DNA of 64,000 nt from Bacillus sp. SJS (lineage in GTDB: Bacteria > Bacillota > Bacilli > Bacillales > Bacillaceae). Positions 25,869 through 35,532 of the stretch are shown in pieces. The stretch lies in NCBI RefSeq assembly GCF_000732485.2, contig NZ_JAQV02000031.1:124001-188000 (forward strand), in the 5' to 3' direction. The notes under the pieces are model-generated. The model ran no database searches. It saw only the letters and a list, made by a program, of their open reading frames with translations, and had not been told where the DNA came from. Both the position numbers and the translations under genes were made by a program. Each line of letters opens with the position of its first letter. Position 1 is the stretch's first letter.

Positions 25869-26062
25869 CTATATTAAATCATCGATACATTGATGTCAAA
25901 TTATTCGTTCCGTATGCATGAAACATTAACTTTTTTATCGGAATACCCTCCTTTTATTCAAAGCTTTGTTAACTTAGCTGTTGATTTCCGCTGCAGGTGT
26001 TTGCTTCAATCAACAGGTGTCAAAAAATCAACACCATGCTTTAACATAGCCTTATTCAATAG

Positions 26063-26091
26063 AAAAAGGCTTCTTAGGAAGCCCCTTTTTT
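26063..26091 (-). terminator. Terminator after the Gfo/Idh gene
   Basis: AAAAAGGCTTC-tta-GGAAGCCcCTTTTTT stem directly at the stop codon. Confidence 0.8.
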
Positions 26092-26094
26092 AGA

Positions 26095-27117
26095 TTATCC
26101 TTGATGCGCGCCTTCTTTTAGTTCTTGCACAGAAACCGCTCTCGCTTCCTTACTTGAGCGGGCTGCCGCTTCGTTCATCAGAGTTAAATTCAGCACATCG
26201 TCTTTTGTAATCGCCGGACTTTTTTTCCCTTCGATATCCATTACCCATTGTTCCATCGGCATAGGAAGAGGTTTCGGAAGATCATCAGGGGTAATCCACT
26301 CTCCTTGTGTTAAGGAGGCACTAATCATGCGGACCTTGTTATCTTCTATAAGAAGAGCTCCGTCTGTTCCGTATAGTTCCAGCTGGAACGGGCTTGCTGC
26401 TGAAATAAACCCTGTTTCAATGATTCCTAGAGCACCTGATTCATACTCTACCGTCACAGCGGCATTATCATCCACTCCAAGCCCAAGAGTATGAAGGAGC
26501 TTAGCAGAAACGGACACAGCGCTTCCAGCTAAACGGTATGTCAAATAAATGGGGTGTGCACCAAGATCAATTAGCGCTCCTCCGCCGCATTGTTCTTCGC
26601 TGAAGAAGTGCGAGGGCAGCCAGCCGGATGGTTTCCCGGGAATAGATATTGCTCCATCATGCGCCAGTCTGCACCGAATGGATGTTAACCTTCCAAGCCA
26701 GCCTTTCTCGACTGCCTGCTCTGCATATAAAAAGTAATCTGCCGAGAGTCTGGGAAGCGAAACCATAAGTTTTACGTTTGCTTTCTCCACCGACTCAAAA
26801 ATCTCTTCGCAATCCCGCAAGGAAACGGCTAAAACTTTTTCAGAGAAAATATGCTTTCCGTATCCCGCAGCAGCCATGATGACTTCTTTATGCATGGTTG
26901 TCGGAGTACTAACGATCACTGCATCAATATCGCTTCTTTTCAAAACAGAATCTAAATCGGCTTCAAACGGAACACCAAGCTCCTCTGCCCACTTCATACC
27001 CCTCTCCTCTTCTTCGTCCCAAACGGCTTTAATTGAAATGGACTCATTAATCAGTGCCTCTTTCGCATAATCATCAGCATGCACATGCCATCTGCTAAGC
27101 ATTGCAACATTCAGCAT
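26095..27117 (-). CDS. Gfo/Idh/MocA family oxidoreductase
   Basis: 340 aa. N-terminal Rossmann domain starting MLNVAMLSRWHVHADDYAKE, with the conserved EKVLAVS segment (EKP-type motif of the family, here EKV) and C-terminal beta-sheet domain containing GGGALIDLGAHPIYL, the usual catalytic GGG..D.G.H motif. NAD(P)-dependent dehydrogenase of a sugar or inositol-like substrate; substrate unknown. GGGAGTG precedes the ATG at 27117. It follows the hydrolase gene by 83 nt on the opposite gene order of B. subtilis, where neither gene is at this place. Confidence 0.88.
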   Translation of the reverse strand: MLNVAMLSRWHVHADDYAKEALINESISIKAVWDEEEERGMKWAEELGVPFEADLDSVLKRSDIDAVIVSTPTTMHKEVIMAAAGYGKHIFSEKVLAVSLRDCEEIFESVEKANVKLMVSLPRLSADYFLYAEQAVEKGWLGRLTSIRCRLAHDGAISIPGKPSGWLPSHFFSEEQCGGGALIDLGAHPIYLTYRLAGSAVSVSAKLLHTLGLGVDDNAAVTVEYESGALGIIETGFISAASPFQLELYGTDGALLIEDNKVRMISASLTQGEWITPDDLPKPLPMPMEQWVMDIEGKKSPAITKDDVLNLTLMNEAAARSSKEARAVSVQELKEGAHQG

Positions 27118-27200
27118 TTTATTCACTCCCGTAATCGTCATTTTTTACAGCCTTTGTACATGATCTTTGCTAAATTTTACACTTGAGTGTATCTAAAACT

Positions 27201-28055
27201 TTAATTCTCTGTGGAGCGGCTGCTCAAGGCAACTATGGCGCTGATTATCACTGCCCAGTCATCACTGTGAATTTCATGTCCGGTGCCTTCAAGTGCAATA
27301 AATTCAGCATTCGGAATGGCCTTCGCAAGCGCCAGGCCATGCTCAATCGGAAGCGCGGGATCCTTTGTTCCGTGTATAACCACTGCAGGTGCCGTTATCT
27401 CACCCATTTTGTCAAAGTAATGAATACCGCCCTGCAGCAAGGCATAATTAAATCGGCTTGCAATTTGTCTGGCCCGTTTTAATTCCTTATCGGCCAGTTT
27501 TTCCATTCGATTTCTCTCAAAAGGCTTAGAACCTGATAAGGTTTTCCAGCCTCCTGCAAGGTAGTCGATAGCTGCTTGCCGGTCGTTCCAATCAATGGAA
27601 CTGCTGCTGGAATGATAATCTAAGATGCGCTGATCCATCTCAGGCAGCTTTTCCTGTTCCTTTCCAAACACACTGGAAGCAATTGCTGTGAGTGATAGAA
27701 TCCGTTCAGGATATCGCAGAGCAAGAATTTGCCCAATCATACCGCCAAGCGACATTCCAGCAATATGAGCCTTTTCAATGGAATAAGCATCCAGTACACC
27801 TGCTGCGTCATCTGCCAGGTCCGTAATCGTATAATTTGACGTTCCTGGCTCGTAAACCGTTGATTTTCCTAAATCACGATTATCATACCGAATGACGAAT
27901 CTTCCTCGTCCGGCTAGCTGAAGGCAAAAATCTTCATCCCACCAATCCATGGATGTCATGGCTCCCATAATAAGAAGCACCGCCGGGTCATTTTGGTTAC
28001 CAAAACTCTCTGTACATATTTCTATATCTCGAACATCTACTATTTGTTCACTCAT
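27201..28055 (-). CDS. Alpha/beta hydrolase
   Basis: 284 aa. Alpha/beta hydrolase fold with oxyanion region LIMGAMTSMDWW, nucleophile elbow GMSLGGMIGQ (Ser about residue 108), catalytic Asp in HGTKDPALP and His in GTGHEIH. Similar to esterases of the RdmC/aclacinomycin methylesterase type; substrate unknown. GGAGGG lies 8 nt upstream of the ATG at 28055. The frame stays open to 28145 but lacks a ribosome site there. A nine-codon mini-ORF lies upstream. Confidence 0.87.
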   Translation of the reverse strand: MSEQIVDVRDIEICTESFGNQNDPAVLLIMGAMTSMDWWDEDFCLQLAGRGRFVIRYDNRDLGKSTVYEPGTSNYTITDLADDAAGVLDAYSIEKAHIAGMSLGGMIGQILALRYPERILSLTAIASSVFGKEQEKLPEMDQRILDYHSSSSSIDWNDRQAAIDYLAGGWKTLSGSKPFERNRMEKLADKELKRARQIASRFNYALLQGGIHYFDKMGEITAPAVVIHGTKDPALPIEHGLALAKAIPNAEFIALEGTGHEIHSDDWAVIISAIVALSSRSTEN

Positions 28056-28145
28056 TGTTATCCCTCCGTGTTTTATCATCACATCGCCGGTTTTTGGGCG
28101 CAGATCAATAAACTCTAGTTCGGAGTAGTTGGCCTGCACCATCAA

Positions 28146-28175
28146 TTATCTATGTTTGATCCACTTGATAATCAT
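28146..28175 (-). CDS. Nine-codon mini-ORF with strong ribosome binding site (possible leader peptide)
   Basis: ATG at 28175 encodes MIIKWIKHR then a stop. AAAGGAGG (28183-28190) is perfectly placed 7 nt upstream, one of the best ribosome sites in the window. It lies 90 nt upstream of the hydrolase start and just before the in-frame TTG at 28145. It could be a regulatory leader, or the start of a lost gene. No known attenuator codon run is present. Confidence 0.35.
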   Translation of the reverse strand: MIIKWIKHR

Positions 28176-28352
28176 GACAAGGCCTCCTTTTATAGGATGT
28201 TAAGGGTTTCATACCCATTTCCACTATATCACAATCTGCAAAAGTCAGTTTCTAAATTCTTCTATATTAGTAATGATCGTTTTTAATAAGAAAGAGATCA
28301 TGTAAACGATTACGAAAAGGACTGCAGACTCGCCTGCATGGGCAATGATAAT

Positions 28353-28386
28353 AAAAAGCCCCCTGATACCGAAGTATCAAGAGGCC
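28353..28386 (-). terminator. Terminator after glnA
   Basis: GCCTCTTGATAC-ttcg-GTATCAGGGGGC hairpin with a TTCG tetraloop and T-run on the minus strand. Confidence 0.88.
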
Positions 28387-28392
28387 TCCTGA

Positions 28393-29727
28393 TTAATACA
28401 TGCTCATATATTGTTCGCGTTCCCAAGGGTGGACTTGTGTGCGGAACATATCCCATTCGATTTCTTTCGCTTCGATGAAATGTTCGAACAAGTGGCTTCC
28501 CAGAGCTTTCACGATTGTATCATCCGTTTTAAGGTTTTCAAGCGCTCCAGCCAGTGTGGAAGGAAGATCCACGATGCCGTTTTCAAGGCGCTCTTCTTTG
28601 TTCATGACATAGATGTTGCGGTCAATCGGTTTAGGCGGAGTCAGGCTGTTTTTAATTCCGTCCAATCCTGCTGCCAGAAGAACAGCCATAGCCAGGTATG
28701 GGTTTGCTGCCGGATCTACGCTGCGTACCTCTACACGGGTAGAGATTCCGCGGGATGCCGGAATACGGATCAGCGGGCTTCGGTTGCGTGCGGACCATGC
28801 AACATAGCAAGGAGCTTCATAGCCTGGTACAAGGCGCTTGTAAGAGTTCACAGTCGGGTTTGTAACAGCTGTAAAGTTAGGCGCATGCTTGATAATTCCA
28901 GCGATGAATTGACGAGCTGTATCGCTCATCTGCAAATCTCCATTTTCGTCGAAGAACGCATTCTTCCCTTCTTTGAATAGAGAAAGGTTGCAGTGCATTC
29001 CAGAGCCGTTTACACCGAACAGCGGTTTAGGCATGAATGTCGCATGCAAACCGTGTTTGCGCGCAATTGTTTTTACGACTAATTTGAACGTTTGGATATC
29101 ATCACATGCTTTTACAGCACTTGCATATTTAAAATCGATTTCATGCTGCCCGGGTGCTACTTCGTGGTGGGAAGCTTCGATTTCGAATCCCATTTCTTCC
29201 AGCTCAAGCACGATATCACGGCGGCAGTTTTCACCAAGATCTGTAGGAGCAAGGTCGAAGTATCCGCCTTTATCATTCAATTCAAGAGTCGGTTCGCCTT
29301 TTTCATCCAATTTGAAGAGGAAAAATTCAGGTTCAGGTCCAAGGTTGAAATCCGTAAAGCCCAGCTCTTCCATTTCGCCAAGGATCCGCTTAAGATTTGC
29401 ACGAGGATCTCCATCAAATGGAGTGCCATCCGGATTATAAATATCACAGATAAAGCGGGCAACTTTTCCTTTTTCAGAAGTCCACGGGAAAATGACGAAC
29501 GTATCAAGATCCGGGTATAGATACATATCGGATTCCTCGATGCGCACAAATCCTTCAATAGAAGATCCGTCAAACATCATTTTGTTATCAAGCGCTTTTT
29601 CAAGCTGGCTTGCCGGGATTTCTACATTCTTAATTGTGCCCAGGATATCCGTGAATTGAAGACGGATATACTTTACGTTGTTTTCGTTTACTAACTTAAC
29701 GATGTCTTCCTTGGTATACTTTGACAT
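28393..29727 (-). CDS. glnA: Glutamine synthetase, type I-alpha
   Basis: 444 aa, the Bacillus length. ATP-dependent synthesis of glutamine from glutamate and ammonium. Motifs: [16 protein letters not shown] including the Arg (about residue 62) specific to the feedback-inhibited GS that binds GlnR and TnrA, MFDGSS, the ATP site [16 protein letters not shown], and the NRSPLIRIP glutamate site; no adenylylation-type extension. GGGAGG precedes the ATG at 29727. It is downstream of glnR, the glnRA operon, repressed by GlnR under nitrogen excess. Confidence 0.98.
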   Translation of the reverse strand: MSKYTKEDIVKLVNENNVKYIRLQFTDILGTIKNVEIPASQLEKALDNKMMFDGSSIEGFVRIEESDMYLYPDLDTFVIFPWTSEKGKVARFICDIYNPDGTPFDGDPRANLKRILGEMEELGFTDFNLGPEPEFFLFKLDEKGEPTLELNDKGGYFDLAPTDLGENCRRDIVLELEEMGFEIEASHHEVAPGQHEIDFKYASAVKACDDIQTFKLVVKTIARKHGLHATFMPKPLFGVNGSGMHCNLSLFKEGKNAFFDENGDLQMSDTARQFIAGIIKHAPNFTAVTNPTVNSYKRLVPGYEAPCYVAWSARNRSPLIRIPASRGISTRVEVRSVDPAANPYLAMAVLLAAGLDGIKNSLTPPKPIDRNIYVMNKEERLENGIVDLPSTLAGALENLKTDDTIVKALGSHLFEHFIEAKEIEWDMFRTQVHPWEREQYMSMY

Positions 29728-29786
29728 AATCATTTCCTCCCAATTCAAATGCAAATTTATAGTAACAAAAAATGGTGCTCACAGAA

Positions 29787-30185
29787 TTAATGAAAGAACC
29801 TGGACATGTCTCCCTGACGCAAATTCGGTCTGTTGAAGTTTCCTCCCTGTGCCATTTCGGCTTTAAGGAGCTTCCTCAGCTCTTCGTCAGTTAAATCAGG
29901 CTTCTCTGCTTTAACAGGTTCTGCCTGCGGGACTGCCGGAATTTCTTTCCTGGAAAATATTTGTTTAATGCCCGCGAGATTTACGCGCTGCTCAATGAGG
30001 CTTTTAATCTCTAAAAGCTGATCTACATCATTGAACGAGAACATCCGGCGATTGCCTTCTGTCCGGGCAGGGAAAATCAATTCATGCTCCTCATAGTAAC
30101 GGATTTGTCTTGCAGACAATTCCGTCAGCTGCATGACAATCCCTATAGGAAACAAAGGCATTGAGCGTCTTATGTTATCACCCAT
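29787..30185 (-). CDS. glnR: Transcriptional repressor GlnR
   Basis: 132 aa MerR-family regulator. The N-terminal winged helix ([20 protein letters not shown], then [20 protein letters not shown]) is almost identical to B. subtilis GlnR; the C-terminal tail ends in [10 protein letters not shown], the segment that contacts feedback-inhibited glutamine synthetase. AGGAGG precedes the ATG. It represses its own operon via boxes at 30227-30266. Confidence 0.97.
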   Translation of the reverse strand: MGDNIRRSMPLFPIGIVMQLTELSARQIRYYEEHELIFPARTEGNRRMFSFNDVDQLLEIKSLIEQRVNLAGIKQIFSRKEIPAVPQAEPVKAEKPDLTDEELRKLLKAEMAQGGNFNRPNLRQGDMSRFFH

Positions 30186-30215
30186 TCCTTTTCCTCCTTA
30201 CTGTTTCATAAGGCT

Positions 30216-30266
30216 ATTATACGCAATGTTATATTATGTGTCAAGAATATGTAAGGAAATATGACA
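30216..30266 (-). promoter_or_regulatory. glnRA promoter with two GlnR/TnrA boxes
   Basis: On the minus strand TTGACA (30239-30244), a 17-nt spacer and TATAAT (30216-30221) give a consensus sigma-A promoter. A perfect TGTNA-N7-TNACA box, TGTAAGGAAATATGACA, lies at 30250-30266; a second copy with one mismatch (30227-30243) overlaps the -35. This two-operator layout is that of B. subtilis glnRA. Confidence 0.9.
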
Positions 30267-30391
30267 TTAGGATTCTTTTACCCTATCGAACTGCCAATAT
30301 ACGGTTTTTCTCTGGGTCTATTGAAGAAGCCTAATCAGCAGCTATTGCCGTTCGCTCTTCACCCTCGGCGCTTGCATTGATCCCGCAAACC

Positions 30392-30416
30392 AAAAAAAGA
30401 GCGGAATATCCGCTCT
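30392..30416 (-). terminator. Terminator after ynbB
   Basis: AGAGCGGA-ata-TCCGCTCT stem with a minus-strand T-run of seven. Confidence 0.85.
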
Positions 30417-30417
30417 C

Positions 30418-31686
30418 TCAAAAGGCAATTAACTTTTTCTCCAGCAAAAAATCTAATGCCGAGCAAACTGCGATCTTCACATGAGAATAAGTCAGTCCGC
30501 CTTGCACATAGGCCGTATAGGGAGACCTGAGCGGGCCATCAGCCGACAATTCGATGCTTGCTCCTTGAATAAAGGTCCCAGCCGCCATAATGACATCATC
30601 CTCATAGCCAGGCATATAGCTTGGATACGGGGTAACATGAGAATTGATGGGAGAAGCAAATTGGATAGCCTGACAAAAAGCAATCATTTTGTCAGGATCG
30701 TCAAATTGAACAGACTGGATTAAGTCTGTCCGAACCGCATCCCATGATGGCGATGTTTTTAATCCCGCTTTTTCCAGAACAGCTGCAGTAAATACAGCTC
30801 CCTTCAGAGCTTGCCCGGCAACGTGAGGAGCAAGGAAAAAGCCCTGGTACATTTCCTGAAGACTGTAAAGGGAAGCACCAGCTTCTGCTCCGATGCCCGG
30901 TGAAGTCATTCTGAAAGAACAGGCTTCAACAAGCGGTTTTTTCCCCGTTATGTAGCCCCCTGTCTTGGCAAGGCCTCCTCCGGGATTTTTAATAAGGGAG
31001 CCAGCCATTAAATCAGCCCCAACGTGGCAAGGCTCAAGCTCTTCAATAAATTCCCCGTAGCAATTGTCTACAAAAACAACCAGCTCCGGATTGATGGCTT
31101 TCACAAATTCAATCATTTCCTTGATTTCTGAAATGGTAAAGGATGGACGGCTGGCATAGCCTTTTGATCTTTGAATGCCGATCATTTTTGTCTTTCCGGA
31201 AATTGCGCTTTTCAACGCCTCAAAATCAGGTGTGCCGTCTTCCTTTAAATCCACGTGCTGATAATCGATTCCAAATTCCTTTAAAGAACCAATCCCTTCG
31301 CCCCTGATTCCGACGATTTCTTCAAGCGTATCATACGGCCGTCCGGTCATATAAATCAATTCATCCCCGGGACGGAGCACTCCAAACAAAGCAATGGAAA
31401 TAGCATGCGTTCCGGAAATAATTTGAGGACGGACAAGTGCCGCCTCTCCGCCGAACACATCTGCGTATATTTTTTCAAGGGTGTCCCGTCCGTTATCATC
31501 GTATCCATAACCGGTAGACGGAATAAAATGAGAATCACTAACTTTGTGCGCCTGATAGCTTTGCAGGACCCGGTATTGATTCGCTTCTATTCGTTCATCA
31601 ATGCTCTTAAGCACATCTGCGATTTGAGCTTCTGTTTCCCTAATTAGCGGAGAAAGCTTCTCCCCGTGTTTTAATTGCTTCAGCAT
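30418..31686 (-). CDS. ynbB: PLP-dependent methionine gamma-lyase-like protein YnbB
   Basis: 422 aa, the family long annotated as aluminium-resistance protein, with a cystathionine gamma-synthase-type PLP fold. Segments: STGYGYDDNGRDTLEKIYAD, the cofactor region PQIISGTHAISIALFGVLRP, Asp in VFVDNCYGEF and the PLP Lys in GSLIKNPGGGLAKTGGY. Substrate not established. Stop and start are directly adjacent to hflX upstream (no gap), as ynbA-ynbB in B. subtilis. Confidence 0.92.
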   Translation of the reverse strand: MLKQLKHGEKLSPLIRETEAQIADVLKSIDERIEANQYRVLQSYQAHKVSDSHFIPSTGYGYDDNGRDTLEKIYADVFGGEAALVRPQIISGTHAISIALFGVLRPGDELIYMTGRPYDTLEEIVGIRGEGIGSLKEFGIDYQHVDLKEDGTPDFEALKSAISGKTKMIGIQRSKGYASRPSFTISEIKEMIEFVKAINPELVVFVDNCYGEFIEELEPCHVGADLMAGSLIKNPGGGLAKTGGYITGKKPLVEACSFRMTSPGIGAEAGASLYSLQEMYQGFFLAPHVAGQALKGAVFTAAVLEKAGLKTSPSWDAVRTDLIQSVQFDDPDKMIAFCQAIQFASPINSHVTPYPSYMPGYEDDVIMAAGTFIQGASIELSADGPLRSPYTAYVQGGLTYSHVKIAVCSALDFLLEKKLIAF

Positions 31687-32961
31687 TTACCATTCATCCT
31701 CATCTGCTAATTCTTTTGATGGAAGCTTAGAATCTCCTTCTTGAGCATATCCGCTGATTTCATAAGCTTCTTTTTCTTCATTAAATGAAAAGGACTGTAC
31801 AATTGTATCGCGCTTCAGCTGAGAGATCAGTCTTCCCTCGTCTGGAGGCAGCTCCATTGAGTACGGAACCATTTCATTTTTTACCTGTTCCTCAATTTTC
31901 ATTTTCAAGTCATCAAGATCCTGTTTATTCAATGCGCTTATCACGATATATGGATCGGCTGTATTTGGTGTGAATTCAGGCAGGATTTTATCTTTTTTAT
32001 TATAAATTGTCAGTCTTGGAATGGAGCTCGCTTCCAGCTCCTCAAGGAGTTTGAAAACGGTTTTCTCATGATTGATGCTGTCCTCGCTGGATGTATCGAC
32101 TACATGCAAAATTAAATCGGCTTCTTTCGCCTCCTCCAAGGTGGATCTGAAGGCAGCAACAAGTGTAGTCGGCAAATCCTGTATGAACCCCACCGTGTCT
32201 GTTAAAAGGGCTTGATAGCCGCTCGGCAGCCCCATTTTTCGGGTCATCGGATCAAGCGTAGCGAAAAGCAGATTCTCTTCAAAGCTATCGGATTCAGTCA
32301 GCCTGTTAAACAACGTGGATTTCCCGGCATTCGTATATCCGACCAGTGCGATTTGAAACGCCTGATTACGTTTGCGGCGCTCACGGTAACGGGCTCTGTG
32401 GCTAATGACCGTTTTCAGCTGCTGTTTGATTTCTACCATTCGTTTATTAATGTGGCGCCGGTCTGTTTCGAGCTGTGTTTCACCAGGTCCTCTTGCTCCG
32501 ATTCCGCCGCCCTGCCTTGATAAATGAATACCTTGTCCGGAAAGCCTTGGAAGCAGATAATCAAGCTGGGCAAGCTCAACTTGCAGCTTTCCTTCCCTTG
32601 TCTGTGCGCGCTGTGCAAAGATATCCAAAATCAGCTGGGTCCGGTCAATTACCTTTATTTCAAGCTCTTTTTGAAGGTTGCGGATTTGACTTGGCGATAG
32701 CTCCCCGTTAAAGATCACCACATCAGGTTCAAGTTCTTCTGTAAGGGATTTTAATTCCTCAAGCTTTCCTTTTCCTATGCAGGTTGCGGGGTGAAGACGG
32801 TCCCGTTTCTGGGAAATGTCCGCTAAAACGCTGCCCTGTGCTGTTTTTATAAGGGATTTAAGTTCCTCTAAAGAATAATAAAATTGTTCGTCCGATACAA
32901 ATGGAAGCTGGCATCCGACGACAATTGCCTGTTCAGGCTGTGTTTTTGAAAGATCACTCAA
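31687..32961 (-). CDS. hflX: GTPase HflX
   Basis: 424 aa if started at TTG 32961 ([20 protein letters not shown]), which has AGGAA upstream; the frame runs open to 33057 but the extra residues are not family-like. N-terminal HflX domain with [18 protein letters not shown], then a G domain: G1 [10 protein letters not shown]3 DTVGFI, G4 NKKD. HflX binds 50S/70S ribosomes and splits stalled ones after stress. Equivalent of B. subtilis ynbA. Directly upstream of ynbB. Confidence 0.93.
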   Translation of the reverse strand: MSDLSKTQPEQAIVVGCQLPFVSDEQFYYSLEELKSLIKTAQGSVLADISQKRDRLHPATCIGKGKLEELKSLTEELEPDVVIFNGELSPSQIRNLQKELEIKVIDRTQLILDIFAQRAQTREGKLQVELAQLDYLLPRLSGQGIHLSRQGGGIGARGPGETQLETDRRHINKRMVEIKQQLKTVISHRARYRERRKRNQAFQIALVGYTNAGKSTLFNRLTESDSFEENLLFATLDPMTRKMGLPSGYQALLTDTVGFIQDLPTTLVAAFRSTLEEAKEADLILHVVDTSSEDSINHEKTVFKLLEELEASSIPRLTIYNKKDKILPEFTPNTADPYIVISALNKQDLDDLKMKIEEQVKNEMVPYSMELPPDEGRLISQLKRDTIVQSFSFNEEKEAYEISGYAQEGDSKLPSKELADEDEW

Positions 32962-33103
32962 TCTGCATTCCTGCCTTTTCCTGTTTCTAATGATAAAATC
33001 TATCATACCATTTTTTGATTGTATTTGAAAAAAAATCATTGATTTTAAAGGAAACACCGCTTAAAATCTATACGGTTGCACTATGGTTTAAGGAGAAGTT
33101 TAT

Positions 33104-33727
33104 ATGACGTGGGAAGTATTAAGTATTATTGGCACGGTTGCCTTTGCGATCAGCGGCGCAATTGTTGCCATGGAAGAAGAGTATGACATTTTAGGTGTTT
33201 ATATATTAGGCATTGTCACAGCCTTTGGCGGAGGAGCCATCCGGAACCTTTTGATCGGTGTCCCGGTTTCAGCCCTTTGGGAGCAGGGCCTTTATTTTCA
33301 AATCGCTCTCTTTTCCATCACACTGGTTTTTGTTTTTCCGCAATTTCTAATGAAGCATTGGAATCGCTGGGGCAATTTTACGGATGCAATTGGATTATCA
33401 GCATTCGCCATCCAGGGTGCCCTGTATGCTGCGAAGATGGAGCATCCTCTTAGCGCCATCGTTGTAGCGGCCGTTCTTACAGGAAGCGGCGGCGGGATTG
33501 TCCGCGATATGCTAGCCAGAAGAAAGCCTCTCGTTCTCAGGGCAGAAATTTATGCGGCATGGGCGATCATTGGCGGATTTGTTATCGGACTCGGCTGGGC
33601 CCGCTCCCCATTTGAATTGTATACACTGTTTGTTTTTATAACCCTTTTCAGAATTTTTTCCTATATGTTTCACTGGAAGCTCCCATCCCGAAGTATTTAT
33701 GGGGAGAAAACTCATTTAGAACAATAA
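33104..33727 (+). CDS. TRIC-like trimeric cation channel family protein (UPF0126)
   Basis: 207 aa, seven transmembrane segments in two related halves, each with a Gly-rich turn: TAFGGGAIRNLLIG and LTGSGGGIVRDMLAR. These GGG-x-(I/V)-R-(N/D) motifs define the YadS/UPF0126 family, whose structures resemble trimeric intracellular cation channels. It is monocistronic, divergent from hflX (142 nt apart from the chosen start), and converges with the ABC transporter operon at a shared hairpin. Confidence 0.9.
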   Translation: MTWEVLSIIGTVAFAISGAIVAMEEEYDILGVYILGIVTAFGGGAIRNLLIGVPVSALWEQGLYFQIALFSITLVFVFPQFLMKHWNRWGNFTDAIGLSAFAIQGALYAAKMEHPLSAIVVAAVLTGSGGGIVRDMLARRKPLVLRAEIYAAWAIIGGFVIGLGWARSPFELYTLFVFITLFRIFSYMFHWKLPSRSIYGEKTHLEQ

Positions 33728-33754
33728 AAAAAGCGCATTGGCTGCGCTTTTTTT
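33725..33754. terminator. Bidirectional terminator between TRIC-like gene and ABC operon
   Basis: AAAAAAAGCGCA-ttggc-TGCGCTTTTTTT; symmetric T-runs. Confidence 0.88.
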
Positions 33755-33756
33755 GT

Positions 33757-34575
33757 TTATTCTTTCATACCTGAAGTAGCCATTCCTTTCACAAATTGCT
33801 TCTGGAAAATGAGGAATACAATCAAAATTGGAATCATGGTCACGACAGACATGGCAAGCAGGCTTCCCCAGTCAACTCTGAATTCCCCTATGAAATTTGC
33901 CAAGGCAAGCTGAATGGTGTATTTAGATGGATCACTGATGACAATAAGCGGCCAGATAAAGTCGTCCCATCTCCACATGAAGGAGAAAATCGTCAGGACA
34001 GCAATTACAGGCTTTGCAATCGGCACGATGATCGTCCAAAAAATTCTCCATTCTCCGGCTCCATCCATTCTTGCCGCTTCCAGCAGATCATCCGGTACCG
34101 TCAGCAAATATTGACGGATCAGGAACACTCCCATAGGAGTAGCAGCGGGAGGAATAATCAGCCCAAGCAGATTATTATAAAGCCCGAGCTTGCTAATCAC
34201 CGTAAAGATCGGAGTCATGATGACCTCTATTGGAATCATCAATGTAGAAAGGAATAAAAACAAAATGAGTGTATCTCCTTTAAAGCGAAACTTGGAGAGC
34301 GCATACCCAGCCATTGTATTGATCAGCAATGTCAGGATTGTGGCGGATACCGCTACAATGGCACTGTTAATAAAATACAGTCCGAAATTCCCTTTGCTGA
34401 AGGCAGCCGTAAAATTTTCAAATGAAAGCGAATCAGGCAAAAACTTCGGCGGCCATGAATACAAATCGATCGGCCCCTTAACAGAAGAAATAAAAATCCA
34501 CAGTACGGGGGCAATGAAGATTAAGGCAAGTAGGATCAAGGCAAGATATGTAAAAAAACCTGCTTTCTGTGTCAA
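33757..34575 (-). CDS. Carbohydrate ABC transporter permease (MalG-type)
   Basis: 272 aa with six transmembrane segments. The EAA loop that docks the ATPase is EAARMDGAGEWRIFWTIIVP. TTG at 34575 is the probable start: AGAAGGAGGG is 9 nt upstream and TTG overlaps the TGA stop of the preceding permease, giving translational coupling. Third gene of a binding-protein/permease/permease operon; no ATPase is encoded nearby, so a shared ATPase such as MsmX is likely. Confidence 0.9.
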   Translation of the reverse strand: MTQKAGFFTYLALILLALIFIAPVLWIFISSVKGPIDLYSWPPKFLPDSLSFENFTAAFSKGNFGLYFINSAIVAVSATILTLLINTMAGYALSKFRFKGDTLILFLFLSTLMIPIEVIMTPIFTVISKLGLYNNLLGLIIPPAATPMGVFLIRQYLLTVPDDLLEAARMDGAGEWRIFWTIIVPIAKPVIAVLTIFSFMWRWDDFIWPLIVISDPSKYTIQLALANFIGEFRVDWGSLLAMSVVTMIPILIVFLIFQKQFVKGMATSGMKE

Positions 34576-35507
34576 TCGATTTTCCCTCCTTCTGCCCATT
34601 TAAATTGGATCAGCGTGAAAATACCAATCAGCAGGAACAAGATAACCGACATGGCACTTGCATAGCCGACTTCACTTTTCGTAAATCCGAACTCAAAAAT
34701 ATATTGAACAATCAGGGTTGTTTCCTTTGCAGGTCCGCCTCCTGTAAGGGAAAAGATGAGCGGATATGCCTTTACCGATTCTACGATCAGCAGCATAAAA
34801 ACAAGAAGGCTTGTAGGCTTTAAGAGCGGGAGTGTAATTTTCCAGAACAGCTGGCTTCTGTTTGCTCCGTCGATCTGTGCAGCTTCATAGTAGGAAGCTG
34901 GAATGCTTTGCAGCCCGGCAATAAAGATGACCATAAAGAATCCGACACGGGCCCATACAGTCGCTATTACAATGGTAATCTTCGCTATAACCGGATCCGA
35001 CAGCCATTTAATCGGTGGAAGGCCGCCTGCTTCAAGCAGATACGTAATCACTCCAAAGCTGTCTCCAAATATCCATTTCCAGGACAGGCCGACGATGATG
35101 AAAGAAATCATGGTCGGCCAGAAGATAATGGCTCTGAAAAGACCTCGCGCCTTCATTTCCTTAATCATCAGCATGGCGATCCCCAGGGAAATCGCGAAAA
35201 CGAGCGGTACGACAAGCGCTGCGTAGATTAGCGTATTCAGCATGATTTTCCAGAATTCTGCGTTATTAAACAATCGGATATAGTTTTCCAGGCCTGTAAA
35301 CTTCATATCTGATACGCCATTATAGCTTGTAAACGAATAAACAAGTCCCATTAAAGCAGGAATGATTATGAATATTAGGAAAATTAACAGATTTGGAAGA
35401 ACAAATAAATAAGGAGCAAGCTTCTTTTTTCTTTGCGCTTTTTTCATCGTCTCTACGTTCGTTTTTTTTATTGCCATCGGCATGGCCTTTGATTTTTCTA
35501 CTACCAT
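34572..35507 (-). CDS. Carbohydrate ABC transporter permease (MalF-type)
   Basis: 311 aa, six transmembrane segments after a basic cytoplasmic N-terminus (KKAQRKKKLAPYLFVLPN). EAA loop EAAQIDGANRSQLFWKITLP. GAGGAGGG lies 9 nt upstream of the ATG. It forms the membrane channel with the following MalG-type permease. The sugar cannot be told from sequence. Confidence 0.92.
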   Translation of the reverse strand: MVVEKSKAMPMAIKKTNVETMKKAQRKKKLAPYLFVLPNLLIFLIFIIIPALMGLVYSFTSYNGVSDMKFTGLENYIRLFNNAEFWKIMLNTLIYAALVVPLVFAISLGIAMLMIKEMKARGLFRAIIFWPTMISFIIVGLSWKWIFGDSFGVITYLLEAGGLPPIKWLSDPVIAKITIVIATVWARVGFFMVIFIAGLQSIPASYYEAAQIDGANRSQLFWKITLPLLKPTSLLVFMLLIVESVKAYPLIFSLTGGGPAKETTLIVQYIFEFGFTKSEVGYASAMSVILFLLIGIFTLIQFKWAEGGKID

Positions 35508-35532
35508 TATTCAGCACCCTCCTCTATGGCTG

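Noticed and set aside
25890-26093. 67-codon plus-strand frame downstream of the MarR operator
   Set aside because: No ribosome site and it runs into the terminator of the opposite-strand gene.
33006-33057. Longer N-terminus for HflX
   Set aside because: Extra residues are not family-like and lack a ribosome site; TTG at 32961 is better placed.
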